A stretch of 64,000 bases of DNA from Strongylocentrotus purpuratus (taxonomy: Eukaryota; Echinodermata; Echinoidea; Camarodonta; Strongylocentrotidae). Within the stretch, counting starts at the first letter, position 1. Every line of letters begins with the position of its first letter. Position numbers and translations under genes: made by a program. Location: the NCBI RefSeq assembly GCF_000002235.5, contig NW_022145563.1, positions 1,197,904 through 1,261,903 of the forward strand. The letters are read 5' to 3'. The notes beneath the pieces were generated by a model. That model ran no database searches. It was not told where the DNA came from and was given only the letters and a program-made list of their open reading frames with translations. Below are positions 22,261 to 34,262 of the stretch, piece after piece.

Positions 22261-23494
22261 AAAGGAAGCACATTGAAACCTATTTTTGTTAAACATTAAA
22301 AAGGTCTTGCATGTACATTGTGACCAAAGTGGACTTACATGCACATTGTGGTAAAAGTGGAGTGCATAATCAATTACTTGAAAGTATTGATGGAAAAATG
22401 TGAATGAACAAATGCCCTCCTTGAAGTACCTGGGCATACAAACAACAACTTATTCGTACAGCCTACCTGTCAGAAATTCAGCAGCTCAGTAGTTCTCCTT
22501 CCTCTCTCTGAATTTGTCTCAATCATCAGGGAATTTGCCTTCATTTATTTTACTGAAGAAGAACATCATCCTGAAACAAAAATAAAAAGGTTTAGACCTC
22601 ATTAAAATATCAAAGATCTACTACATTGATAATTGGTCTTAGTTATAGTGTCAATCATATTCTAACTTTAAAAAAAAGATTAAGGCGCCTTTCATGTAGG
22701 CAGTGACTAGGCACCCCCTCCCCACTCAGTTACTAGTAATCATTGATTTACATAATGACTACCGGTATCTCTTTTAAAGTCAAGAACAAACATACACATT
22801 CTTGCAGTACTATCTCATAAATGTGCTTGCACCCAGTTGTACTTGCCATGTCATGGCCTAAGAAAGCCCTAAATAGTTAAAGTCTATAGCCAAGTTAGTC
22901 CCTTTCCCTTTCCCTTGGCCTAACCTAGATGTAAACGCAGCCTGGGTTGTAGATTTTACAAGGCCCTAATCGTTAGAGCCCAACTTTTCCATTTTAGTTC
23001 AATCTAACATTAGACCAAAGATTGTCTTATTGTTTATGTTATCTCCCAAAATGAGCTTCGTGAAAGGGGAAAAAGTAAAATGAAAATTTACTGTACTGTA
23101 CTGTACTGCAGTCTGTAGGTCGTAAAGTCTTATATGGTCTAGAATTGTTAGTGGTAGGTTTGAATTTTCTTCTGACCCAAATTTGAAAGTAGTTAATCAA
23201 CTGTTGATTATTTGTGTCTTTTTTTCAGAGATATATCCGCCCAAAAGTCTAGGCCAAGCTGTCACTGTCAGGAGTGACTGGTAGCCATGGCAATCGAGCT
23301 GAAAATATTAGCTCGTGCCGATGTAAAATGAATAAAAGTTTGAGTGTAGTTTGCACCTACATTCATCAGACAAAACAATTTTAAATCACTTCATAATGTA
23401 CCTGTAGACACATCTGCAGATTCATGAAATCAGCAGATCTTTTAAATAAAAATTGTATAAACATGATTTAGTTTACAAAATTTAGGAGTAGATC

Positions 23495-23830
23495 TAATTA
23501 CAGCTTTACTCACCAGCAGACTTTCCAAGAAAAATGGAGTATCTATTTTTCCTGTACAGGAAATAACTGGTGTTGGGCCAACTGGCTTGAAGACGCCTAT
23601 GTGGGTGCAATCAATAGCACCGACCATATTAACGCCAGGGAAATGGCAGTAATTATAAAATTCATGTTGGGTCTGCACTCTGCAGGACTGCCTCTCTTGT
23701 TGAAGGAATTGAGATGTATTGGTCTGATCTCCTGGCAATGGCTATTGAGATGGACTTCACAAGGCGGGACACCGTAGCTTGGGAGAGGCCTTCTTTTTTC
23801 ATCCCCATGCATCAATTGAAAAGAACCTGA
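23495..23830 (-). pseudogene. Harbinger transposase fragment (inner element)
   Basis: Reading leftward: GLSQATVSRLVKSISIAIAR (helix-turn-helix-like region), then IPSTREAVLQSA, then HFPGVNMVGAIDCTHIGVFK. The last motif carries the first catalytic aspartate region typical of HARBI1 and Harbinger DDE transposases (FPxVxGxIDxTHxxI). After a one-base frame shift the text continues SYFLYRKNRYSIFLGK, which fits the motif that follows in the family, and the exon ends at a GGTGAGTAAAG donor. A stop and at least one frameshift show it is decayed. The rest of the DDE domain was not found next to it. Confidence 0.75.
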
Positions 23831-24225
23831 AATAGCAGAAAATCAAGATGAAAATTAATTAATTATGTTGATATTTGATAAGAAATTACAATTTCTCTTT
23901 CTCTGTAGTTTACTAGCTAGGCCTAATAGTATTATTAGACTAAACTACTGTAACATTATCAGCAAATGTATGTCAAAAAAGGAAGCTTCTGTCCATTTCC
24001 TTTCAATTTCTATTAAACCTGTCTAGACTAGACTCTTATTGATGAAATTTAGATCTAGGCCTAGGTCTAGTAATATTGTTTAAAAAAAATGTTTTTCTTG
24101 GGGGAGGGGGGGGGGGGGGATGGTTGGTTATGAAAATCATCATCATCCTGTAGAAAATTATCTCACCAACAGCCACAACTAGCACTGCAGCTCATGCAGG
24201 CAGAGGTGATACCAGACCGAAATGT

Positions 24226-24323
24226 CTGTCTCTTTCGTTCGTTAGCCTCTGATTTGGGTAGGGTCGGCTAAAAAAGAGGAGCCGACCCTACCCAAATCAG
24301 AGGCTAACGAACGAAAGAGACAG
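24226..24323. repeat. 98-bp palindrome, minimal foldback derivative
   Basis: Two perfect 44-bp arms (24226-24269 and 24280-24323) surround a 10-bp loop. The left arm begins CTGTCTCTTTCGTTCGTTAG and its inner end is TAGGGTCGGCT. The same two arm sequences bound the 8-kb foldback element at 26566 and 34599 in the outer Harbinger, at the equivalent position. Confidence 0.9.
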
Positions 24324-24979
24324 CTAGATCTAAATTTAGGCCTAGTGCTAGTCCACTTTTAGGCAACAGCGTCTCGAAAATCCACTATAACAGTAGTTTC
24401 TACGTCTAGCAATGATAGTTTTTATGTTGGTGTTAAGGTGGTATATGCGTACGAAAGTACAATAGTGCCAAGAAAACAATTACCCGGTAAGAAATTGCTC
24501 AATCTCAGGAAACGAAAATGTTAACCAACAATTATTTGCACGTATGGGACTAATCTGCAACACTGTGAACATTTACCAAGTTTTCCCCAAATTTATTCAG
24601 TTAAAAGCATTTTAGATTATCACCAGTACAGCAACATGAAAGTAACAACAATACTTTATTAGCTGGTGTAACTTTCATGAGCGCTTATCCATACAAAAGA
24701 GTGTAAATTGTTATCAAATATAGAAATTCAAATGCAAAACTTACCGTTCACTCTCCGCGGGCAGTCGATTTAACTAAAAAGTGACGTCACGCGAAGTTAG
24801 GCCGAACTATGACGTATTTAAACCTGCCCTCTGAGCCGCCTAAAGTTAGGCCGAACTATGACGTATTTAAGCCTGGCTTATCTTTAGGCCACCTTCGAGA
24901 ATAGCAAAAAAGATAGTCCATGGTTTAAACCAGGTTTAGGCCACTGATTTAACTTAGGCCGCTTTCGAGAATACCACCC

Positions 24980-25640
24980 ATTGGGTGTATTTAAAGTCTA
25001 TAGCCAAGTTAGTCCCTTTCCTAAAATCAAGTCTAGAGGTCTACATCTTACTTAGATAACCACCCGACTGTTGGCCCAACCTAAGATGTAAACGCAGCCT
25101 GGAATGTAGATTTTACAAGGCCCTAATTGTTAAAGCCCAACTTTTCCATTTTAGTTCAATCTAACATTAGACCAAAGATTGTCTTTGTTTATGTTATCTC
25201 CCAAAATGAGCTTTGTGAAAGGGGAAAAAGTAAAATTAAAATATTCTGCACTGTACTGTACTGCAGTCTGTAGGTCTCTAAGTCTTATATGGTCCAGAAT
25301 TGTTAGCGGTAGGTTTAAATTTTCTTTTGACCCAAATTTTAAAGAAGTTTATCAACTGTTGATTATTTGTGTCTTATTTTCAGGGATAGTACCTCCCAAA
25401 AGACTAGACCAAGCTGTCACTGTCAGGAGTGACTGGTAGCCATGGCAATTGAGCTGAAAATATTAGCTTGTGCCGATGTGAAATTAATAAAAGTTTGAGT
25501 GTAGATTGCACTTACATTCATCAGACAAAACAATTTTAAATCACTTCATAATGTACCTGTAGACACATCTGCAGATTCATAAAATCAGCAGATCTTTTAA
25601 TAAAAATTGTATAAACATGATTTAGTTTACAAAATATAGG
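24980..25640. other. outer Harbinger right half, spacer
   Basis: Direct counterpart of 22871-23480 in the inner element. It contains GTTTAGTTTAC-type AT-rich sequence. An open frame at 25179-25439 is not conserved as protein between the two copies. Confidence 0.5.
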
Positions 25641-25651
25641 CGTAATTACAG

Positions 25652-25863
25652 GTGACACGACATTTGCTCCTGCGACAATTGCTCCGGGCTTTATTTCGTC
25701 TAAGATGTAGGGTTAGGGTTAGGGTTTCAATAGGGTTTTATGTTAGGTTTAGGGTTAGGTTTAGGGTAGGGTATAGTGTTGAATCCAGGGTTGAAGTTAG
25801 CCATTCGATTAGTGTATGAAATTTACGGCGGAGCAATTGTCGCCGGAGCAAATGTCATGGAAT
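25652..25863. mobile_element. 212-bp MITE with TTAGGG-like core
   Basis: It inserted into the outer transposase fragment. The left end has GACACGACATTTGCTCC..CAATTGCTCCG and the right end has the inverted CGGAGCAATTGTCG..GGAGCAAATGTC. The core contains TAGGGTTAGGGTTAGGG repeats. CGTAATTACAG flanks both sides (25641-25651 and 25864-25874), and the empty site CTAATTACAG is present in the inner copy at about 23495-23505. The superfamily is not certain. A duplication of about 9-11 bp fits Mutator-like elements. Confidence 0.75.
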
Positions 25864-25869
25864 CGTAAT

Positions 25870-26190
25870 TACAGCTTTACTCACCAGCAGACTTTCCAAC
25901 AAAAACAGAGTATCTATTTTCCTGTTCAGGAAATAACTGGTGTTGGGCTAACTGGCTTGAAGATGCCTATGTGGGTGCAATCAATAGCACCGACCATATT
26001 AACGCCAGGGAAATGGCAGTATTATAACATTCATGTTGGATCTGCACTCTGCAGGACTGCCTCTCTTGTTGAAGGAATTGAGATGTATTGCTCCCATATC
26101 CTGGCAATGGTTATTGAGATGGACTTCACAAAGCGGGACACCGTAGCTTGCGAGAGGCCTTCTTTTTCATCCCCATGCATCAATTGAAAA
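25870..26190 (-). pseudogene. Harbinger transposase fragment (outer element)
   Basis: Counterpart of the inner fragment, with the same LSQATVSR, IPSTREAVLQSA and AIDCTH motifs on the minus strand. It carries further substitutions (for example WEQYIS for the RSDQYIS region) and a one-base deletion after the position of HFPGV. The MITE at 25652-25863 lies at its downstream edge. It is non-functional. Confidence 0.65.
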
Positions 26191-26604
26191 GAACCTGAAA
26201 TAGCAGAAAATCAAGATGAAAAATATGTTGATATTTGATAAGAAATTACAATTTCTCTTTCTCTGTAGTTTACTAACTAACAGTATTATTAGATTAAACT
26301 ACTGTAACATTATCAGCAAATGTATGTCCAAAAAAAGGAAGCTTCTGTCCATTTCCTTTCAATTTCTATTAGACCTGTCTAGACTAGACTCTTATTGATG
26401 AAATTTAGATCTAGGTCTATTGATATTGTTTTTAAAAAAAAAGTTTTTCTGGGGGGGGGGGGGGGTGGTTATGAAAATCATCATCATCCTGTAGAAAATG
26501 ATTGCACCAACAGCCACAACTACTAGCACTGCAGCTCAGGCAGAGGTGATACCAGACCGAAATTTCTGTCTCTTTCGTTCGTTAGCCTCTGATTTGGGTA
26601 GGGT

Positions 26605-27577
26605 CGCTATTCATAATACGACATGAGGGTCGCTATTCATAAGGGTCCCTATTCATAATATTACAAAAGGGTCGGTATTCATAACACAGAAAGAGGGTCG
26701 CTATTCATAATACGAAATGAGGGTCGCTATTCATAATACGAAATGAGGGTCGCTATTCATAATGGAAAATGAGGGTCGCTATTCATAAGGGTAATTATTC
26801 ATAAGGGTCATTATTCATAATCAATGAAAAGGGTCGCTATTCATAATAGGAGAAGAGGGTCGCTATTCATAATACGACATGAGGGTCGCTATTCATAATA
26901 GGAGAAGAGGGTTGCTATTCATAATAGGACAAGAGGGTCGCTATTCATAATACGACATGAGGGTCGCTGTTCATAATAGGAGAAGAGGGTCGCTATTCAT
27001 AATAGGAGAAGAGGGTCGCTATTCATAATAGGAGTAGGGGGTCGCTATTCATAAAAGGAGAAGGGGGTCGCTATTCACAATACGACATGAGGGTCGCTAT
27101 TCATAATAAGAGAAGAGGGTTGCTATTCATAATAGGAGAAGAGGGTTGCTATTCATAATAGGACATGAGGGTCGCTATTCATAATAGGAGAAGAGGGTCG
27201 CTATTCATAATAGGAAATGAGGGTCGCTATTCATAATAGGAGTAGGGGGTCGCTATTCATAATATAAGAAGAGGGTCGCTATTCATAATACGACATGAGG
27301 GTCGCTATTCATAATAGGAGAAGAGGGTTGCTATTCATAATAGGAGTGGGGGTCGCTATTCATAATAGGAGAATATGGTTGCTATTCATAATAGGAGTGG
27401 GGGTCGCTATTCATAATAGTAGAAGAGGGTCGCTATTCATAATACGAAATGAGGGTCGCTATTCATAATAGGAGAAAGAGGGTCGCTATACATAATAGGA
27501 AATGAGGGTCGCTATTCATAATAGGAGAACAGGGTCGCTATTTATAATGTGACGAGAGGGTCGCTATTCATAATACC
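26605..27577. repeat. outer satellite array, left arm
   Basis: Tandem units of about 26 bp with the constant core GGGTCGCTATTCATAATA and a variable 6-8 bp spacer (CGACATGA, GGAGAAGA or GGAAATGA types). Spacer types are intermixed, suggesting repeated unequal exchange. Confidence 0.9.
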
Positions 27578-27654
27578 GAAAAAGTAAAAATGACATAAGC
27601 AATAAACTAAATGTAAATAAGAAAGCGACATACTGGATAGAGGACACCCCATGG

Positions 27655-27815
27655 CTACAGCGTAGGCCGGGGGGGGGGGGGGGGAGGCCACATGGTCCCA
27701 AACATTTGAAGAAAATATTTATTGAAAACTCACATTTCTGAAGAAAGAAAGGCGTGCCTAAATAATGAACGTGTCCCATCATTCCGGTCACCAGCCCCCC
27801 CCCCCCCCCCCCCAA
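27655..27815. repeat. poly(G) and poly(C) tracts
   Basis: A G run near 27668-27685 and a C run near 27795-27813 bracket about 110 bp. They give the proline-rich and glycine-rich open frames seen here, which I do not accept as genes. Confidence 0.6.
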
Positions 27816-28227
27816 TCCAATTCAGCCCGACCACGCTGCGCCATTCGGCCCACCCTCCCGGCAGTATTCCCTTGGTACATGTACATATTAGCGACAATTC
27901 TCGTCCAAGTTGTTCATAGATGGCGTGGCCTGTGTGTGTTTAAGGGTGGGGGGCGGTGGGGTTGTATCAGTGTTGCCTTCAAGGGGTTGATCTATCATGT
28001 ATCTTATCCTCAGCAAAGACAAAAAGCGACAGAGAGGGAGTTGTGGGGACTTAAGTTATATACCATATTTAAGCTTTTCGTAAATATACAATGTCGCACG
28101 ACATATTTTCCATATAAGTAAGGAAGTTGGATATTCAGAATCAGATACGATTTTGTTTTACCGTTAGACATTATGCGAACGGTTGCATCCCCTGTAATGT
28201 GTATTTTTAATATATTTTACTTTTTAG

Positions 28228-28366
28228 CTTTGATAATTATAGACATCCCCATAATCTAGCTAATATATTTCCCCCGCTACAGCGGTGAAAACAAGAAGGA
28301 AAACACACATAATCCTATCGTCATTTGTCCCGCTCGTGGGAAATCTTGCCCCACCACCCTGCCCCC
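28228..28366. repeat. foldback inner unique block, left copy
   Basis: AAATCTTGCCCCACCACCCT and the neighbouring CACACATAATCCTATCG are present inverted at 32830-32950. They anchor the mirror symmetry between the outer and inner satellites. Confidence 0.8.
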
Positions 28367-28719
28367 AGGGGCGTCGCTAGACCTTTTTCAGTGGAGGGGG
28401 GGGGGGGTGTAGAGGCCAACGATTACCGACAAAACTAGCGACCAATTACCGACAAAATTACATGTCCAATATCTACAAATTTAACCCTATAAACCCGGGG
28501 CCGAAGGCTAAATTGTTTTTCTTATGGACTATCTATAGTACTAGCATATGCGCAAATGGTCATTTTCCTCGACGACATAAATATACGAATTATTTCGTCA
28601 ACTTAGTCAGCATGATAGCTGATATATTTTAATGCAGGCGCGGAGCTAGGATCTTATTTTAGGGAGGGCGGTAGTGAGCAAGCGAATCACTTAAAGAGCG
28701 CTCATTAGGGGGTGTGGGT

Positions 28720-29670
28720 GATAGGCCTCTAAATTATTAGGAAAAGAAGACGATTTATTGTACCTTTCTCGACTGTTAATCTTTGTCTAAATGAAGTCCC
28801 CCCCCCCCTCCCACGCGAAGCGTGAAAGCTTTGACGTTTCATTAAATTATTATGAAAAGAAGACGATTTGCTGAACCGTTCTCTACTGTTAATCTTTGTC
28901 TGAATTCAGTTTCTCCCCCTCCCTCGTAAGTTTTGGCGTTTCATTAAATTATTAGAGAAAGTCGACGATTCGTTGAATTGCTCGACTCTTAATGCTTGTC
29001 TGAATGAACTTTCCCCTCCGCGCGAAGCCCGGAAATTTTGACGTTTCATTAAATTATTAGAGAAAGAAGACAATTCGTTGTATCGTTCTCGACTCGTGTA
29101 AATGAAGTTTTCTCCCTTCGCGCGAAGGGCGGAATTTTTTGGCGTATCATCACAATATAGAGAAAGATAGACGATTCGTCGTACCGTTTTCGACTCTTAT
29201 TACTCCCTATTCATCTGAATTAAGTTTCCCCCTCTCGCGCGAAGCGCGGAAGCATTGACGTTTCATTAAATTATTAGAGAAAGAAGACGATTCGTTTGTA
29301 CCGTTTTCGACTCTTAATAAGCCCTATTTGGTGTACTGTTTTCGACTCTTAATCCTTATCTGAATTCAGCTGTCCCCCTTCCGCGAGAAGCGCGGAGGGT
29401 TTGGCGTTTCATTAAATTATTAGAGAAAGTAGACGATTCTTTGAACCGTGCTCGACTCTTAATCCTTGTCTGAATAAAGCTTCCCCCTCCCGCGCGAAGC
29501 GCGGAAATTTTGACGTTTCATTAAATTATTAGAGAAAGAAGATGATTCGTTGCACCGTTTTCGACTCTTAATGAGCCCTAATTGTCTGAAATCAGTTTTT
29601 CTTTGGGGCGTTTCATCACAATATAGAGAAGAAAGACGATTTGTCGTACCGTTGTCGACTCTTAAACCTT
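28720..29670. repeat. inner satellite array, left arm (unit about 110 bp)
   Basis: Units contain TTTCATTAAATTATTAGAGA, then AAGACGATTCGTTG, TTTTCGACTCTTAAT and a small palindrome CGCGCGAAGCGCGG. Roughly eight diverged copies. Confidence 0.8.
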
Positions 29671-29699
29671 GTTTGAATTTAGTTCCCCCGAAAATTTTA

Positions 29700-30406
29700 A
29701 ACCTCTGATTTCTTTAGCTGATATTATAGGAAAGTGAAACTTCGAGAAAATACAAGTATTGTGGTTGTCACAGCGTATAAAAAGTCACAGTTCGTAGTGA
29801 AAAAAAAACTTGTCGGCCGACCGACAATATACATCTCACCGACTTCAAACTTCTGCATTGATATAGTTCACGAGGATCAAGCAAGAATACCGACACAGCT
29901 GACCCGACATAGCAACATATTTACCCGTGTCTTTCTTGTTCCCTCGACGAGACGACTCCACCCAACAACCCCTTCTCTCTTTTACTCCCACTCCTCGATC
30001 CTCTCTCAGGCTCTTACCTCTCCTCTCTCTCCTCTCTTTCACCCCCCGTTTATTTCTTTCCTTTTCCTGTTTTTGTCCTTTTCTCCTTTTCTTTATTTTC
30101 CTTTCTTTCCTCACCTTCCTCGTTTTCTTCTTTTCTTTTTCTCGGATTCTCCCTTCTTTTCTCTTTCCTTTCTTTCCTATCTTTTCCTTTTCTTGTTTTC
30201 TCTCTTTTCCTTTCCCTCTCATTTCCCCCTCCCCCTTTTCTCATTTCCCCCCGACAATATCTCGACAGGTGGGGGGGGGGGTGTCGCACCCCACACCCTC
30301 CCCCCTTTAGCGACGCCCCTGCCTATACCGGTCATTTTCGTACCGTTTACCGTCCGTACATCCAGGCGCGGATCCAGGGGGGCGAGGTGGAAAATGCCCC
30401 CCCCCC

Positions 30407-30439
<33 letters not shown>

Positions 30440-31740
30440 AGAGTAAGAGAGAGTAGGAAAAGAAGGGAAAGGTAAAGAGGAGAGAAAGGAAAGAAAGAAA
30501 AAATAGGAAGAAGAAAAGAAATGGAGGAAAAGAAGGAAATCGGGGGGCCTTGCTTCCACCCCCTCCCCCATAAAAAGAGGAGAAAAAGGGGAAAGAAAAA
30601 AGGAGGAAGAAGAAGGGATATCAGTTGCGAGTTTCCCGCCAACAAGGTTTGGATCGAAAGGCCCTTGCCTCCCCCTACCCTCAGCAAAAAAGAGAAAGGG
30701 AAAGAAAATAAAGAGGAAGAAGAAAAAAACAAGGGGGAAAAGATACGTTTTTGCGCCCCTCTCACCCCCCCCCCCCCCCGAAACGAGAACAAGCGCCAGA
30801 TACGCCACTGGACACCACAGGCATACTCATTGGCGGATTCAGAGGGGCCAAAACGACCGCCCCTCCCCCCTATTCGCGGCGCAAAAAAAGAGGGAAAAGG
30901 AAGAGAAGAAAAAAAAGGAGAAGCAAAAGAAAGGAGAAGAAAAAGAAAAGAGAAGAGAAGAGACAAGAAAGAAGAGAAAAGAAACACAGAGAGAGGGTAA
31001 AAGGAAAGCCCCCCCCCCCCTCCCTCCCACTCCGGGGTCGGAGGGACCGAATTCGTGTTCCCAAAATCTCCGGTAAAGGAGTACTTTTCACGCAACATGG
31101 TCCGGCCCGTAATACACACAAATCTGGCCCGTACTGACTTTACACACCGGAGATAGAGGGGTGCTTTCAAAGAGAGGGAAATGCGTACGCGTACTCTAGA
31201 TAACACTGAGTGGGGGGGGGGGGGAAGTCGGGTGAAAAAGGTGGAAAGACAAGGAAATGGCGCTTAGTGACAGTAACTTTCGAGCCACGGAATCAAAGTT
31301 AAACGTTAAAAAAGCCCCTGCGATGCAAAGTCAATTTTGTAATTAACGGTAGGGGGGCCGCTTCTCAACTCTTATTTTGCCCTTCATTTGGCTTCAGCTC
31401 ATTTAAACTCGCTTGAGCTTGTATTTGAGCTCATGTTGGTAGTAATCATGGACAGGGGCGGCAATCCTGGGCCCGATAGGAGGACACGTCCCCCATGAAA
31501 TTTAGAAATATAGCTAGAAAGATATATAGCATTCAACATTGCAAAGTTTTGCTTGGTCGCTACGCCCCCTCGCCCAATAACACAAAACTATGTATGATAT
31601 GACACTCGGCCCACGCTCCCGGCCGTGATTTATCCATGGTTGTTGCAATAATTTTTATTATTTACTATTTCTACTAACATTATTGTGTGCTATCACAATC
31701 ATGATTGTTTCATTTTCCCTTTAAAGCAGGCGCGTAGCCA
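29700..31740. other. centre of the foldback element, strand-asymmetric
   Basis: About 29930-30250 is almost purely pyrimidine on the plus strand and about 30420-31000 almost purely purine, separated by hAT-like ends (near 30300-30380) and a poly(A) run. Long open frames here on both strands are low-complexity Ser/Phe/Leu or Lys/Arg/Glu text caused by composition. No coding gene is supported. Confidence 0.6.
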
Positions 31741-31744
31741 GAGT

Positions 31745-32130
31745 CGAGAATGGAACAACGAATCGTCTTCTTTCTCTAATAATTTCATTAAACTATGAAA
31801 GGTCAAAGCTTACCCGCTTTGCGCAAGAGGGGATTGGGGTGGGAACTGAATTCAGACAAGAAATAATAATCAAGAATGGTACAACAAATCCTCTTCTTTC
31901 TCTAATAATTTAACGAAACATCAAAGCTTCCACGTTTTGCGCGGGAGGGAGGAAACTGAATTCAGACAAGGATTAACGGTCGAGAATGGAACAACGAATC
32001 ATCTTCTTTCTCTAATAATTAATTAAAGGTCAAGGCGAGGGGGAAAACTGAATTCAGACAAGGATTAAGAGTCGAGAATGGTACAATAAATCGTCTTCTT
32101 TTTATAATAATTAATGAAAGTTCAAAGCTT
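31745..32130. repeat. inner satellite array, right arm (inverted)
   Basis: Three to four inverted copies of the 110-bp unit, read here as GTCGAGAATGG..CAACGAATCGTCTTCTTTC..AATAATT. The arm is shorter than the left arm. Confidence 0.8.
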
Positions 32131-32339
32131 TCGTGCGTAATGGGTGTTGGGGGCGGGGGAGGGCAGGGGGGGGGGGAGAACAGCGAGCTGCCCGAATGTG
32201 AATTTTTGATATCTTTTCTCGTTTATCTTGGTGATAAATAAAACTTTCACAAAATACATATTATGCTCAAATTTTTGCTCGCTCGTTTCGCTCACTAGCC
32301 GAATTGTGAACTAGAAAAATCCCTTTACGGGCAAGAGGC

Positions 32340-32640
32340 TTTAGCCCCCCCCCCCCCCCCCGATGAAAATGTCAAAAAAATGTATATCTTAAAAACGGGG
32401 AATGTTTATATCGGACAAGAGACGTTAAGTGAGCTTGCCCCCCTTTCCAAAATTGTGCCTGCTTGTAGGTACCGGTATTGTGCTTCTAATATGACCTTGT
32501 CAGTATTGGTATGTTGAGTTGAAAAAATGGTCTGCGCATTTTTCAAATTTCCGTCCCCCCCCCCCCCTATTGGAAAATTCTTGATCCGCGCCGGGGCGTA
32601 CTGATGGGGGGGGGGGAAGGGGCTCGGTAGGTAGATACTA
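32340..32640. other. cluster of hAT-like termini with C and G runs
   Basis: It contains poly(C) at 32345-32360 and 32557-32567, poly(G) at 32606-32618, and a degenerate GATCCGCGCCGGGGCGTAC terminus. This is a degenerate nested MITE zone with no gene. Confidence 0.45.
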
Positions 32641-33049
32641 GGCTTATGGTCAGGTCCAATCCCGCTCAATAATTTGTAGGTCCATAAGTCCAATACAAAT
32701 TACTTTCTACAAAAAAATTATTGTCGTATAAACAATTACTAGTTTCTTAAATAGCAAGCTAAAATGGACAATGGGCCTGCTTGGCGTACTTAATATCTCA
32801 GTGGCGTAGCCTGGATAAGATCAGTCGGGGGCAGGGTGGTGGGGCAAGATTTCCAACAAGGAGGACAATTTACGATAGGACTACATGTGTGTTATGTTTT
32901 ACTTTTTTTTTTCGTCACCACATGAGCTCTATATAATTATCAAAGATAACAGATAAAGTATAACTACTTTAAAAAGAGACAACTATTCAGGGCTATATGA
33001 CGCCCCCCCCCTACAGGACCAGGAACGTAGCCACGGGGGGGGGGGGGCA

Positions 33050-34262
33050 ACTATTAAGAATAGCGATCCTATACTTCTATTATGAATAGCGAACCTCATT
33101 TCTTGTTATGAATATCGACCTTCATTTCGTATTATGAATAGCGAACCTCTTCTCCTATTATGAATAGCGAACCTCATTTCGTATTATGAATAGCGACCCC
33201 TTACTCCTATTATGAATAGCGACCCTCTTCTCCTATTATGAATAGCGACCCTCTCCTCCTATTATGAATAGCGACCCTCATTTCTTATTATGAATAGCGA
33301 CCCTCATTTCGTATTATGAATAGCGACCCTCTTCTATTATGAATAGCGACCCTCTTCTCTTATTATGAATAGCGACCCTCTTCTCCTATTATGAATAGCG
33401 ACCCTCTTCTCCTATTATGAATAGCGAACCTCATTTCGTATTATGAATAGCGACCCCTTACTCCTATTATGAATAGCGACCCTCTTCTCCTATTATGAAT
33501 AGCGACCCTTTTCTCCTATTATGAATAGCGACCCTCATTTCTTATTATGAATAGCGAACCTCATTTCGTATTATGAATAGCGACCCTCATTTCGTATTAT
33601 GAATAGCGACCCTCTTCTCTAATTATGAATAGCGACCCTCTTCTCCTATTACGAATAGCGACCCTCATTTCTTATTATCAATAGCGACCCTCATTTCGTA
33701 TTATGAATAGCGACCCTCTTCTCCTATTATGAATAGCGACCCTCTTCTCCTATTATGAATAGCGACCCTCTTCTCCTATTATGAATAGCGACCCTCATTT
33801 CTTATTATGAATAGCGACCCTCATTTTGTATTATGAATAGCGACCCTCTTCTCCTATTATGAATAGCGACCCTCTTCTCCTATTATGAATAGCGACCCTC
33901 ATTTCGTATTATGAATAGCGACCCTCTTCCCGTGTTATGAATAGCGACCCTTATAAGTAATGAACCTTATTTCGTATTATGAATAGCGACCCTCTCGTCG
34001 TATTATGAATAGCGACCCTGATTTCATATTATGAATAGCGGTCCTTATGATTAATGACCCTTAATATGAATTATGAATAGCGACCCTCATCTCACGTTAT
34101 GAATAGCGGTCCTTATGATTAACGAACCTTATTTCTTTATGAATAGCGACCCTCTTTTGCCATTATGAATAGCGGACCAGGAAGTACGGGAATTTACACG
34201 TTATGAATAACGGTCCTTATGAATAGCGGACCTTATGAATAGCGGTCCTTACGAATAGCGAA
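33050..34262. repeat. outer satellite array, right arm (inverted)
   Basis: Units of TATTATGAATAGCGACCCTC plus a variable spacer (ATTTCG, TTCTCC or TTACTCC types). This is the reverse complement of the left array and somewhat longer. The last units decay into AATAGCGGTCCTTATG. Confidence 0.9.

Larger units (their letters stand above)
19892..24979. mobile_element. inner PIF/Harbinger element, 5.1 kb, nested in its relative
   Basis: The left end GGTTGGTATTCTCGAAAG follows TTA (19889-19891). The right end CTTTCGAGAATACCACCC finishes at 24979. Its left half (19892-22870) matches the outer element's 17635-19890, and its right half (22871-24979) matches 24980-35236. The order is therefore left, [left-right], right, as expected when one copy inserts into the middle of another. 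The junction phrase AAAGCCC...TTAAAGTCTATAGCC, continuous inside the inner copy at 22865-22890, is split around it. Confidence 0.75.

Noticed and set aside
25708..25760. Telomere or interstitial telomere block
   Set aside because: The TAGGGTT units are few and irregular, and lie within a small MITE with its own inverted ends and target duplication.
26605..27577. Possible CRISPR-like array (regular repeats with variable spacers)
   Set aside because: Spacers are 6-8 bp and drawn from a few types, the host is eukaryotic, and an inverted copy lies at 33050-34262. It is a satellite arm of a foldback element.
29734..31206. Long open frames (up to 299 codons) on both strands
   Set aside because: They are translations of poly-pyrimidine and poly-purine DNA (runs of Phe/Leu/Ser or Lys/Arg/Glu) inside the foldback element, without domains or splice context.
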